Shown here: positions 7,630 to 16,900 of the stretch, in pieces
Position numbering within the stretch: position 1 is the first letter of the stretch
Layout: the number at the start of each line of letters is the position of its first letter
Source of the DNA: Gemmatimonadota bacterium
GTDB lineage: Bacteria; Gemmatimonadota; Gemmatimonadetes; Gemmatimonadales; Gemmatimonadaceae
Assembly (NCBI GenBank): GCA_021324635.1
Contig: JAJPIS010000118.1
Location: 1-64,000, forward strand
Length of the DNA stretch: 64,000 nt
Direction: 5' to 3'
Made by a program: the position numbers and the translations under genes
Notes under the pieces: model-generated
Database searches by the model: none
Told to the model about the DNA's origin: nothing
What the model saw: only the letters and a program-made list of their open reading frames with translations

Positions 7630-8394
7630 GTCGGGCGCCGAGTCACGGTCGGCCGGAGGTGCCGCGGCCCGATCGAGCATCCAGAGCACGCGGTCGCGCG
7701 CGGTGACGCGCGCCACGGGGTAGCGCGCTCCCGCCGCACGGCCGGCCGTCATGATCTCACCCACGACCGCACGCTTGTCCGACCCGGCGCAGAGCACGAT
7801 CGTCGTCGTCGCCGCGTCGAGCGCCGGAAAGGTGAGCGTCACCCGGTCGTGGGTCGCCGCGCCGGGCGGCGCCTCGGCCGGGACGACCCACCGCCGCCGC
7901 TCCTCCAGGGTCGCGCTCCCGGGGAAGAGCGAGGCCGTGTGGCCGTCCGTTCCGACCCCCAGGAGCAACACGTCGAACGTCGCCGGCGGCTCGCCGGGGA
8001 ACGCCGACCGCAGCAGCGCGTCGTAGCGCGCCGCGGCGTCCGCCGGCGGCCGCTCGCCCTCTATCCGATGCACCTGCGCATCGAGCGCCGGGACCTGTCC
8101 CAGCAACGCCGCGCGGGCCATGCCGTAGTTGCTGTCGGGGTGGTCGGGCGGCACGCACCGCTCGTCCCCGAAGAAGATCACGGTCGACCTCCACGGCACG
8201 CGCTCGGCGAAATCGGTCGCCAGCATCCGGTACAGCGTGCGCGGCGTGCTCCCACCCGAGAGCGCGAGCGTGAACGGCCGTCCGGCCGCGACCGCGGTCT
8301 CCGCGGCGCGGGCGATCTCCTCGGCGGCGGCCCGGCTCAGCGTCTCGACGTCATCGTGAACCGTCACCCGCCACGGGGCGGGCCATGCGCTCAC
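7618..8394 (-). CDS. pgl: 6-phosphogluconolactonase
   Basis: A 258-aa protein from a GTG start whose codon overlaps the zwf stop (GTGA). It hydrolyses 6-phosphoglucono-delta-lactone to 6-phosphogluconate, step two of the oxidative pentose-phosphate pathway, in the cytoplasm. Family marks are ALSGGSTPRTLYRML (glucosamine-6-P isomerase/lactonase fold), FFGDERCVPPDHPDSNYGMAR with the conserved Asp-Glu-Arg, and LLLGVGTDGHTASLFPG. The length is normal for DevB/Pgl. It is the last gene of the rpiB-pgi-HAD-gnd-zwf-pgl unit, and translational coupling to zwf is likely. Its stop overlaps the dehydrogenase remnant on the other strand. Confidence 0.95.
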   Translation of the reverse strand: MSAWPAPWRVTVHDDVETLSRAAAEEIARAAETAVAAGRPFTLALSGGSTPRTLYRMLATDFAERVPWRSTVIFFGDERCVPPDHPDSNYGMARAALLGQVPALDAQVHRIEGERPPADAAARYDALLRSAFPGEPPATFDVLLLGVGTDGHTASLFPGSATLEERRRWVVPAEAPPGAATHDRVTLTFPALDAATTTIVLCAGSDKRAVVGEIMTAGRAAGARYPVARVTARDRVLWMLDRAAAPPADRDSAPDGPP

Positions 8395-9935
8395 GCGGCT
8401 GCGCCCGTCTCCGTCCCTGCCCCGGCGTGGGCGCGCGGGGCGGCCTCTCGGGGCTCCCGCTCCGGCACGACCGAGCCGGACTCCGCCGGCCCCCAGGACC
8501 CCGCCGGGTACGGATGCGGTGGGGCGTGCCGGTCGAGGAGCGGCGCGTAGACGCGCCACGAGGTCTCGACCTCGTCGGCGTGAACGAAGAGTGTCTGATC
8601 GCCGCGGAGGAGATCGAGCAGCAGGGTCTGATACGCCTCCGGCAGCGTCTTGAACTCCTCGTCGTAGTTGAAGTGCAGCGTGAGCCGCTGGAGGCGGAAC
8701 GGCTCGCCCGGCGCCTTGACGTCGAAGAAGAGGAGGAACCCCTCGTTGGGTTGGAGCGTGATGACGAGCGTGTTGGCCTGTGGAGTCGTGTCCGGGACCG
8801 AGCGGAACATCCAGACCGGCGCCTTCCGGAACCGGACCCGGATCTCCGTCAGCCGCCGCGCCATGCGCTTCCCGGTGCGCAGATAGAACGGCACACCCTG
8901 CCACCGCCAGTTGTCGAGGCAGAGGCGCAGCGCGACGAAGGTCTCCGTCATCGATGCCGGCGAGACGCCCGGCTCCTCGCGGTAGCCGGGGACCGCCTCT
9001 CCGTGGACGCGGCCGGCCGCGTACTGCCCGAAGACGGCATCCTCGAGTCGGACCGACGCGATCGAGCGCAGGGCCTTCACTTTCTCCTCGCGGATCGCGT
9101 CAGCCTGAAACGCCGTCGGCACTTCCATCGCGACGAGCGCCAGCAACTGCGTGAGATGGCTCTGCACCATGTCGCGCAACGCCCCGGCCTGCTCGTAGTA
9201 GCCGGCCCGCTGCTCGACCCCGAGCTCCTCGGCGACGGTGATCTCGACGCTCTCGATGTGGTCGCGATTCCAGAGCGACTCGAACATCGCGTTCGCGAAC
9301 CGGAAGACGAGGAGATTCTGGACCGTCTCTTTCCCCAGATAGTGGTCGATCCGGTACACCTGCGACTCGTCGAAGAACTGGTGCACGAGTCGATTGAGCT
9401 CCTGAGCCGACGCGAGGTCGCGGCCGAACGGCTTCTCGATCACGATCCGCGTCCACCCGGGGCTGCGATTGAGCCCGGCGGCGCCGAGCCCCGCGATCGT
9501 CGATGGGAACGCCTGCGGTGGGAGCGACAGGTAGAAGATGCGGTTCCCGGGGAGGCCGTGCTCGCGCTCGATCTCCTCGATCCGCGTCCGGAGGGCGGCG
9601 AACTCGCCCGGGTCGCCGGTCGCCATCGGCTGGTAGTACGCGGCGGTCGACGTCCACGCGTCGAGATCGCCGGCGGATCGGTCGTCGGGGGGGATCGCCT
9701 CCCGGACGATCGCCCGGAACGCAGCGTCGTCGGTGGCGCCATCCCGTGACACGCCCAGGATCACGCAGCCGCGGGCGTCGATCCCGTACGTGTGGAGCTG
9801 CCAGAGCGCCGGGATGATCTTGCGGCGGGCGAGGTCGCCGGTCGCGCCGAAGATCACGAAGAGGCACGGCTCGACCGGCTCCGGGTGCTCGGGATTCGCC
9901 TTGAGCGTCGTGGTCACGGTCGCAGTCGGCGTCAT
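8391..9935 (-). CDS. zwf: Glucose-6-phosphate 1-dehydrogenase
   Basis: A 514-aa cytoplasmic enzyme, the usual length for Zwf; oxidises glucose-6-phosphate to the lactone with reduction of NADP (or NAD). The Rossmann motif VIFGATGDLARRK lies near residue 27, the substrate/catalytic signature RIDHYLGKETVQN carries the catalytic His, and RIVIEKPFGRD and PFYLRTGKRM are present. The ATG follows a strong ribosome-binding site (GGGAGGGAAG) and overlaps the gnd stop as ATGA, which favours it over upstream in-frame starts. Downstream, its TGA overlaps the pgl GTG. Zwf, pgl and gnd together give the complete oxidative branch. Confidence 0.97.
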   Translation of the reverse strand: MTPTATVTTTLKANPEHPEPVEPCLFVIFGATGDLARRKIIPALWQLHTYGIDARGCVILGVSRDGATDDAAFRAIVREAIPPDDRSAGDLDAWTSTAAYYQPMATGDPGEFAALRTRIEEIEREHGLPGNRIFYLSLPPQAFPSTIAGLGAAGLNRSPGWTRIVIEKPFGRDLASAQELNRLVHQFFDESQVYRIDHYLGKETVQNLLVFRFANAMFESLWNRDHIESVEITVAEELGVEQRAGYYEQAGALRDMVQSHLTQLLALVAMEVPTAFQADAIREEKVKALRSIASVRLEDAVFGQYAAGRVHGEAVPGYREEPGVSPASMTETFVALRLCLDNWRWQGVPFYLRTGKRMARRLTEIRVRFRKAPVWMFRSVPDTTPQANTLVITLQPNEGFLLFFDVKAPGEPFRLQRLTLHFNYDEEFKTLPEAYQTLLLDLLRGDQTLFVHADEVETSWRVYAPLLDRHAPPHPYPAGSWGPAESGSVVPEREPREAAPRAHAGAGTETGAAA

Positions 9936-10921
9936 GACCGCTTCCCTCCCGCCGCCGCCGCTGGCGCCGCCGCGGCCGCCGACGATGCGCCCGGCGCCTG
10001 CGCCGCCGTCCCACTCGGCTCGGCCTTGACGGCATGGCCGCCGAACTGGTGGCGGAGGGCGGCCAGCATCTTGTCCGTGTACGAGTCCGAGTCGCGCGAC
10101 CGGATGCGCGCGATCAGCGAGTGCGTGATGATGGGCGCCGGCACATTGAGGTCGATCGCTTCGGCCACCGTCCACCGACCCTCCCCGGAGTCGGCGACAT
10201 AGGGCGCGATACCCGCGAGCGACGGATTCTCCTTCAGGGCGTTGGCGGCCAGGTCGAGCAGCCAGGACCGCACGACACTGCCGTACCGCCACACGTCGGC
10301 GATCCGCGCGAGATCGAGGCCGAACTCCGCCTTGCCCCGCATGATGGCGAACCCCTCGGCGTACGCCTGCATCATGCCGTACTCGATCCCGTTGTGCACC
10401 ATCTTCACGAAGTGCCCGGCGCCGCTCGGGCCCATGTACCCCCAGCCGTGGTCCGGTGCCGGTGCGAGCGTCTGGAAGATGGGCCGGAGCCGCTCGACGG
10501 TGGCCGCCTCGCCGCCGATCATCAGGCTGTAGCCGGCCTCGAGCCCCCAGATCCCGCCGCTCGTCCCCGCATCGACGAACCGAACGCCGCGGGGCGCCAG
10601 CTCCGCCGAGCGCCGCATCGCGTCCTTGTAGTTGCTGTTGCCGCCGTCGATGATGGTGTCACCGCTATCGAGGAGCCGGCCGAGCGTCTGCACCGTGCTC
10701 TCGGTCGCATCGCCGGCCGGCACCATCACCCACACCACCCGGGGCGGCGTCAATCGGCCGACCAGATCCTCGAGCGACGCGGCGCCGATCGCGCCGCCGC
10801 TCGCGGATGTGCCGACCGCCCGGGCATCGCGGTCGTACACGACCACCCGGTGGCCGCCGCGGAGCAGCCGCGTCGTCATGTTCGCGCCCATGCGACCCAA
10901 GCCCACCATGCCTAGCTCCAT
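9932..10921 (-). CDS. gnd: 6-phosphogluconate dehydrogenase, decarboxylating (short GntZ-type)
   Basis: A 329-aa protein. MELGMVGLGRMGANMTTRL is the dinucleotide-binding start; IIDGGNSNYKDAMRR and the GTSGGIWGLEAGYSLMIGG block carry the substrate-binding signature of 6-phosphogluconate dehydrogenases, with VKMVHNGIEYGMMQAYAEGF the catalytic Lys-Asn helix. It is the short class (about 300-330 aa), lacking the long C-terminal domain of the 470-aa E. coli enzyme. It converts 6-phosphogluconate to ribulose-5-phosphate and CO2. A strong ribosome-binding site (GGAGGAAG) lies 8 bases before the ATG, inside the end of the HAD gene. The stop overlaps the zwf start. Confidence 0.95.
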   Translation of the reverse strand: MELGMVGLGRMGANMTTRLLRGGHRVVVYDRDARAVGTSASGGAIGAASLEDLVGRLTPPRVVWVMVPAGDATESTVQTLGRLLDSGDTIIDGGNSNYKDAMRRSAELAPRGVRFVDAGTSGGIWGLEAGYSLMIGGEAATVERLRPIFQTLAPAPDHGWGYMGPSGAGHFVKMVHNGIEYGMMQAYAEGFAIMRGKAEFGLDLARIADVWRYGSVVRSWLLDLAANALKENPSLAGIAPYVADSGEGRWTVAEAIDLNVPAPIITHSLIARIRSRDSDSYTDKMLAALRHQFGGHAVKAEPSGTAAQAPGASSAAAAAPAAAAGGKRS

Positions 10922-11667
10922 GCTGTCGCTTCCTCCGGTCTGATGAGGAGCGCTCGCACTGCGCGCTCGAGTTGCGCCGGATCGTCGACGACCGTGACGC
11001 GCGGGTCGGCCGGCATGGCATCGACGGCCGTGCGAGTCAGCGGGTTCGTCGATGCCACGCAGATGACCCCGGCCGCCAGCGCCGCCTCGATCCCCGGGAC
11101 CGAATCCTCGATCGCCACGCATCGCTCCGCTGGCATGCCGAGGCGCGACATGGCCAGGAGATAGAGGTCGGGGGCCGGCTTCCCCCGCGCCACGTCGTCG
11201 ACCGTCACGATGGCATCAAACTCATCGCGGATCGCGAGCGTGTCGAGGACGAGGAACGCCTGGGCGGCATGCGACACGGTCGTCAGCGCGAGCGAATACC
11301 CATCGTGCGCGAGGTGCCGGAGCAGCGATGTGGCCGCGGGCAGCTCGTGGCTTCTGATGAGCTCGCGGTCCTGGAGCAGTTGCTCGTACAGCCGGAGCCG
11401 GATCGCCACGAAGGCGGCCCGCGGCGAGTCGGCGCCCAACTCCTGCATCCGCTGTCGGGCCGCATCGGCGAGGCCGAACCGGTCGAGCAACGTCTGCGCG
11501 ACCTCGTCCCGCGGTCGCCCGATGCACTGGTCGTACGCGTCGATGACGGCCTCTTCCGAGATCACACCCGGCCGCAGGGCCGCCGCCGCCCGGGCATACG
11601 ACTCGGCCTTCAGCGACTCCGTCTGGACGAGCGTCCCGTCGAGGTCGAAGAGCACGGCCGACCGCAT
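10912..11667 (-). CDS. HAD-superfamily phosphatase/phosphoglucomutase-like protein
   Basis: A 251-aa protein. Motif I FDLDGTLVQTES gives the nucleophile Asp and the acid/base Asp; motif II is LALTTVS (Thr instead of the commoner Ser at the first position); motif III is the Lys in RGKPAPDLYL; motif IV is AIEDSVPGIEAALAAG. The helical cap after motif I places it in subfamily I, with beta-phosphoglucomutase and phosphoglycolate phosphatase. In this operon it may act on a sugar phosphate, but the substrate cannot be deduced. A TTG nine bases upstream (11676) would give a 4-base overlap with pgi and is an alternative start; the ATG is preferred because MRSAVLFDLDGT is typical for the family. It overlaps gnd by 10 bases. 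Confidence 0.88.
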   Translation of the reverse strand: MRSAVLFDLDGTLVQTESLKAESYARAAAALRPGVISEEAVIDAYDQCIGRPRDEVAQTLLDRFGLADAARQRMQELGADSPRAAFVAIRLRLYEQLLQDRELIRSHELPAATSLLRHLAHDGYSLALTTVSHAAQAFLVLDTLAIRDEFDAIVTVDDVARGKPAPDLYLLAMSRLGMPAERCVAIEDSVPGIEAALAAGVICVASTNPLTRTAVDAMPADPRVTVVDDPAQLERAVRALLIRPEEATAWS

Positions 11668-11672
11668 CTGCC

Positions 11673-13373
11673 TCAAGGAACGAGGGCCGCGATTCGTGCG
11701 ATGTCCTGCGGCACGCGCGCGGGGTCGACCCGGAGCACGCGGCGGCCACGGTCGAGCAACGCCTTCCGGTCACCGAGCGCCTGGGCGAGCTTCAGCACGC
11801 CGAAGCTGATGCCCGACGCGTCCGCGTCCTCGCTCATCGGGATCGGGATGTCGCGCGCCGGCGGCGGCGGGGGCGTCACCAGTTGGAGGAAGACGCCGCG
11901 GCCGCCGTCGCCCTTGTGGAGCTGACCGGTGGAGTGCAGGTAGCGCGGCCCGTAACCCGCCGTCGTGGCGACCTGGAGGTGGTCGCGGATCGCGACCCGG
12001 AGCGCCTGCATCGCGTCGGTCGTCGCCGGGGTCGGCTGCACGAACGCCTGGATCGCGACATAGTCGCCCGGCCGGACACCCCGCAGAAACCCGCGCACGA
12101 TCCCGGCGGCGCCATCGGGGCCGGCGCCCGCCGAGCGCGCGCCCGCCTGCGGGCTCGCGTAGACGGTGAGCGCGTCGTCGTGCGCGGTCGACTCGAGCGC
12201 GGGCAGGGAGCCGGTCTTCTCGTACGCGCTCACCAGCTCGCGGGCGACGACCTTGGCCGACTCGACGTTCGGCTGGTCGAAGGGATTGATCCCGAGCCGC
12301 CAACCGGCGACGGCGGTCGCCATCTCCCAGGTGAAGAACTGTCCCCCGATGTCGTACGGGTCCGCGATATCCAGCCGGACGACCGGATGGCCGGCCTCGC
12401 GGAGCGCGCGGACGGCCGACTCGTGAGTCGTGTCGCCGGCCAGGCGGATGTCGATGAACAGCCGGTCGGCCCCGTAGACGGATGGCGGGCCGAGCGGCTC
12501 GTCGACGACCGGCAGGATCCCCTTGCCGTCCTTGCCCGTGCTCTCGGCGAGCAACTGCTCGACCCAGCTCCCGAAGGCGCGGACGCCCGGCGAGATGGCG
12601 AAGGTGGCCTTGTCGCGCCCGTGCGCCGCGGCCTCGCCGAGGATGACGCCCAGCCGCGCCGCGGTCGCCGGGTCCCGGCTCGCCGCCGTAGCGCGGGCCA
12701 GCAGTCGAGGGACGTCGGCGCCGGTGAGCGATGCCGGAACCAGCCCGAAGTGCGACAGCGCGGAGTAGCGGCCGCCGATGTTCGGGTCGTTGAGGAACGT
12801 GGCCCGGAAGAGGTGCCGTGCGGCGGTATCCGCGAGCGCGCTCCCCGGGTCGGTGATCGCGATGAAGTGCTGTCCCGCCTCGACCGCGCCGAGCGCGTGG
12901 ACGGCGCGCCGGAAGAAGTAGCGGAAGAAGGAAAACGTCTCCACCGTCCCGCCGCTCTTGGTCGAGACGATGAACAGCGTCCGGCCGGGATCCAGTCGGC
13001 TCGCCTGCGCACGAACGGCGTCGGGATCGGTGCTGTCGAGCACCGCGAGGTCGAGATACCCCGGCGCCACACCGAACGTCTCGCGAAAGACCTCCGGGGC
13101 GAGGCTGGAGCCGCCCATGCCGAGGAGGAGCGCATCGGTGTACCCGGCCATACGCACGTCGCCGACGACGCGGTGGATCTCGGGGAGCGCGTCACCCATG
13201 CGCGCGGCGATCGTGAGCCAGCCCAGACGGTTGCTGATCTCGGTGGGCGCGGGGCTCCAGACGGTGTAGTCGTCACGCGCGATGCGCGCGGCGATCTGCT
13301 CGCGCTCGAGGCGCGCGGTGGTCTCGGCGACCGGGCCGCTCAGGGCGCCGAGATCGGCGTGCAGGACGGTCAT
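11673..13373 (-). CDS. pgi: Glucose-6-phosphate isomerase
   Basis: A 566-aa protein interconverting glucose-6-P and fructose-6-P. Recognised by MGGSSLAPEVFRETFG, the phosphate-binding STKSGGTVETFSFFRYFF, GGRYSALSHFGLVPA, the LGINPFDQPNVESAK helix and the C-terminal YLHSTGQLHKGDGGRGVFLQ. The last block is typical of the Pgi half of bifunctional transaldolase-Pgi proteins, but there is no transaldolase domain here. The ATG overlaps the rpiB stop (ATGA). A segment near residues 400-425 is rich in Ala/Gly (RSAGAGPDGAAG), probably a surface loop. Its place in the operon lets the cell recycle fructose-6-P into the oxidative branch. Confidence 0.95.
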   Translation of the reverse strand: MTVLHADLGALSGPVAETTARLEREQIAARIARDDYTVWSPAPTEISNRLGWLTIAARMGDALPEIHRVVGDVRMAGYTDALLLGMGGSSLAPEVFRETFGVAPGYLDLAVLDSTDPDAVRAQASRLDPGRTLFIVSTKSGGTVETFSFFRYFFRRAVHALGAVEAGQHFIAITDPGSALADTAARHLFRATFLNDPNIGGRYSALSHFGLVPASLTGADVPRLLARATAASRDPATAARLGVILGEAAAHGRDKATFAISPGVRAFGSWVEQLLAESTGKDGKGILPVVDEPLGPPSVYGADRLFIDIRLAGDTTHESAVRALREAGHPVVRLDIADPYDIGGQFFTWEMATAVAGWRLGINPFDQPNVESAKVVARELVSAYEKTGSLPALESTAHDDALTVYASPQAGARSAGAGPDGAAGIVRGFLRGVRPGDYVAIQAFVQPTPATTDAMQALRVAIRDHLQVATTAGYGPRYLHSTGQLHKGDGGRGVFLQLVTPPPPPARDIPIPMSEDADASGISFGVLKLAQALGDRKALLDRGRRVLRVDPARVPQDIARIAALVP

Positions 13374-13846
13374 GATGTCGAGAGGTCAGGCTCGGCGCCG
13401 CAGTAGCGCTCCTCCATGCTGCGCACCTTGGCGAGGCGACGGGCGTGGCGCTCCTCGCCGGTATAGCGCGCCGCGACGAACGTGCGGGCGAGCTCCTTTG
13501 CCAACTCCGGGCCAACGACGCGCGCGCCCAGGACCAGGATGTTCATGTCGTCGTGCTCGACGCCCTGGTGGGCCGAATACGTGTCGTGGCACACGGCCGC
13601 CCGAACCCCCGGGATCTTGTTGGCGGCCACCGACGCCCCCACCCCGCTCCCGCACAGGAGCACGCCCCGGTCGGCCCGGCCGCCCACGACCGCCAGCCCC
13701 AGGCGCTCGGCGTAGTCGGGATAGTCCACCGGCTTGGTCGAGTCGGTGCCGAGGTCGTCGACCGCGTGCCCCTCGGCGCGGAGCGCGGCCGCTACCTCCG
13801 CCTTCCGCTCGACTCCCGCGTGGTCCGACGCGATGGCGATGCGCAT
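13370..13846 (-). CDS. rpiB: Ribose-5-phosphate isomerase B (LacA/RpiB family)
   Basis: A 158-aa protein starting MRIAIASDHAGVERKAEV, the RpiB N-terminal signature with the Asp-His pair that binds ribose-5-phosphate. GVLLCGSGVGASVAANKIPG holds the catalytic Cys and anion hole; RAAVCHDTYSAHQGVEHDD and NILVLGARVVG are also conserved. It interconverts ribulose-5-P and ribose-5-P. It is the first gene of the six-gene pentose-phosphate unit, and its stop overlaps the pgi start by 4 bases. The 129-bp upstream gap carries two 17-bp direct repeats that probably regulate the whole operon. Confidence 0.95.
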   Translation of the reverse strand: MRIAIASDHAGVERKAEVAAALRAEGHAVDDLGTDSTKPVDYPDYAERLGLAVVGGRADRGVLLCGSGVGASVAANKIPGVRAAVCHDTYSAHQGVEHDDMNILVLGARVVGPELAKELARTFVAARYTGEERHARRLAKVRSMEERYCGAEPDLSTS

Positions 13847-13894
13847 GAAGGAATCGTAAGCACGGGTGCGGCCGGCCTTCTGCCGGGGTAAGCT

Positions 13895-13931
13895 GTTACC
13901 GGACCGTGACATTCGTTACCCGCCCGTGACA
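13895..13931 (-). promoter_or_regulatory. Two 17-bp direct repeats upstream of rpiB: candidate operator
   Basis: On the plus strand the copies read GTTACCGGACCGTGACA (13895-13911) and GTTACCCGCCCGTGACA (13915-13931). They match at 15 of 17 positions and start exactly 20 bp apart, about two helical turns, so bound proteins would sit on the same DNA face. They lie 49-85 bp upstream of the rpiB ATG, in the only gap ahead of the pentose-phosphate operon. A promoter box could not be assigned with confidence. Confidence 0.55.
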
Positions 13932-13975
13932 CGCAACCTCGGGGCCACCGGACGGCCCCCGACCCTGGGGCGTGG

Positions 13976-16900
13976 CTACGCCGCGATGTCCTCGTGCGGG
14001 ACTTCGTGGAACATCACGTAGAGGACGGGCAGCAGCAGAAGGGTCAACATGGTCGCCGTCACCAGCCCGCCGACGATCACGGAGGCGAACGGGCGGGTCG
14101 TCTCGGCCCCGATCCCGTGCGAGAGCGCGGCGGGCAGCAGCCCGAGCATGGCCATGAGCGCCGTCATGACGACGGGGCGGAGCCGGTCGAGCGTGCCTAC
14201 CCGGACGGCGGCCAGCACCGACAACCCGGCCTCCCGCTGCCGGTTGAACTCCGTCAACAGAATGACGCCGTTCTGGACCGAGATGCCGAACAGAGCGATG
14301 AAGCCGACGGCGGCCGACACGCTGAGATTGATGCCGCGGACGTACAGGATGATGATCCCGCCGATCAGCGCGAACGGCAGCATGGCGAGGATCAGGGAGG
14401 CGTACTTCACCGAGCCGAAGGCGCTGAACAGCAGAACGAAGATCAGGACGATGCTCGCCGGGACGATCACCGCGAGCCGCGCCGTCGCCCGCCGTTGGTT
14501 CTCGAACTGCCCGCCCCAGAGGATGTGGTACCCCGGCGGGAGCGTCACCGCGTCGGCGACGCGGCGCTGCGCTTCGGCGACGAAGCTGCCTTCGTCCCGT
14601 CCGCGCACCGAGCACTTGATCGCGATCCGTCGCTCGTTGGCCTCGCGCGAGATGCGAGAGGCCCCTTCGGCCGTCACCATGCGGGCGACCGTGCCCAGCG
14701 GCACCGTGTGGCCGTCGGGAGTGCTCACCGGGAGCCGCTCGAGGGCGTTGGGGTTGTCGCGGTCGGGGGGCGGATACCGGAGCCGGACGTCGAACACCTG
14801 GTCGCCGTCGAGGTACTGCGTGACCGTCTTGCCGCCGATCGATGTCTCGATCGCGTTGTCGACGTCGGCCACGGCCAGATTGTAGCGGCCGATCGCCGCC
14901 CGATCGATCTCGAAGCGCACCTGCGGCTGCCCGAACTGCTGCTCGACGCCCAGATCGGCGACGCCGCGCACGGTCGCCATCACGCGCTCGACCGCGTCGG
15001 CCTTGTCCTGGAGGACGTGAAGGTCGGGGCCGAAGATCTTGACCACCAGCTCTCCTTTGACCCCGGAGAGCGCCTCCTCGACGTTGTCCTTGATGTACTG
15101 CGAGAAGTTGAGGTCGACCCCGGGGATGGCGCCGAGCCGCGCGTTCATGCGCCGGACCAGCTCGTCCTTGTCGTGAATATCGCCCCACTCCCCCCGCGGC
15201 TTGAGCTCGGCGTAGACCTCCAGGTTGTTCGACAGCTTGGGGTCGGTGCCGTCGTCCGGCCGGCCGAGCTGCGAGACGACCTCGGTGACCTGCGGGTAGC
15301 TGAGCAGCGTCCTCCGGACCTGCCGCTCGATCACCTTCGCCTGCTCGAGCGAGATCCCGACGGGCATCGTCACCGTCAGCCAGATATTCCCCTCGTCGAG
15401 CGACGGGAGAAACTCGGTGCCCAGCCGTGAGCCGATCCCGAGGGACACCACGAGGGCGCCGAGCGCCACCCCGATCGAGAGGCGTGGCCGGAGGAGCACC
15501 CAGTCGAGCAGCGGTGCGAAGCCGCGCTGGAGCCAGCGCGCGGCGCGCGGCTCCGTGCCCGCCCGCTCGGGCCTGATCCAGAAGCTCGACAGCACCGGCA
15601 CCAGCGTCAGCGAGAGGAGCAGCGACCCGAGGAGGGCAAAGGTCAGGGTGAACGCCATCGGCGAGAAGATCCGCTTCTCCACCCGCTGGAAGGTGAAGAT
15701 GGGGAGGAAGGCGATGATCACGATCGCCTTGGCGAACATGATCGGCCGTCCCATCCCTTCGGCGATGGTCGCGATCCGGTGGCGCACTTCGATCGAGGCG
15801 CGCTCGCGGAACTGCCGCGGACCCGGCGTCTCGGGGATGGGAAGGGGTCCGGCGAGGGCCCCGCCGGCGGCCGCCAGCCCGGCGTTGATCGCGGCGAGGC
15901 CGGCGGCGCGGTCGGCCAGCTCCTCGGCGCTCGGCGGCGGGTCGAGGGCCAGCCGGACGAGAAACGCCTCCACCATGACGACCGCCGCGTCCACGATGAT
16001 GCCGAAGTCGACGGCCCCGAGCGAGATGAGGTTCGCCGAGACGTGACGCACGTCCATCAGGATGAACGCGAACAGCAGCGACAGCGGGATGACCAGGCCG
16101 ACGATGATCGCGCTCCGCCAGTCGCCGAGGAAGATGACGAGGATCAACAGCACCAGCGTCGCGCCCGTGACGAGGTTCTCCTCGACCGTGTGAACGGTAT
16201 GGTTCACGAGGTTGGCGCGGTCGTAGAACGGCACCAGTTGCACGTCGCGCGGGAGCACGGTCGCGTTGAGGGCCGCCGTCTTGGCCCGCACCGGCTCGAG
16301 CACTTTGAGCGCGTTCTCGCCCGTGCGCATGAGGACGATGCCCTCGACCACATCGTCGGCCGTGTCCTTGGCGACGATGCCCTCGCGCGGCGCGCCGCCG
16401 ATCGAGACGGCGCCGATGTCGTGCACGCGCACGGGAACACCGCCGCGGCTGGCCACCGCGACGTTCTCGATGTCCGCGAGCGAGCCGAAGAGCCCCACAC
16501 CGCGGACGACCTGCTTCTCGAACCCGTGGGCCAGGTACCCACCGCCCGCGTTCGCGTTGGCGGCGGCGACTGCCTGCTCGACCTGGCCCAGCGTCAGCCC
16601 GAACGCCTGCATCTTCACGGGGTCGACGTCGATCTGGTACTGCTTGATCTGCCCCCCGAAGGACACGACGTCGGCGACGCCCGGCACGGTCCGATACGCC
16701 GGCACGATCACCCAGTCGTTCAGTGTCTTGAGGTCCGTCAGCGGCCGGGCGCTCCGGATCGTGTACCGGTAGATCTCCCCGGTCGAGTTGGAGAGGGATG
16801 CGAGCCCGGGCGTCACGCCGGCCGGCACGGTCACCGATTGCAGCCGCTCGAGCGCCTGCTGCCGCGCGAAATAGTCGGCCGTCCCATCCTCGAAGGTCAT

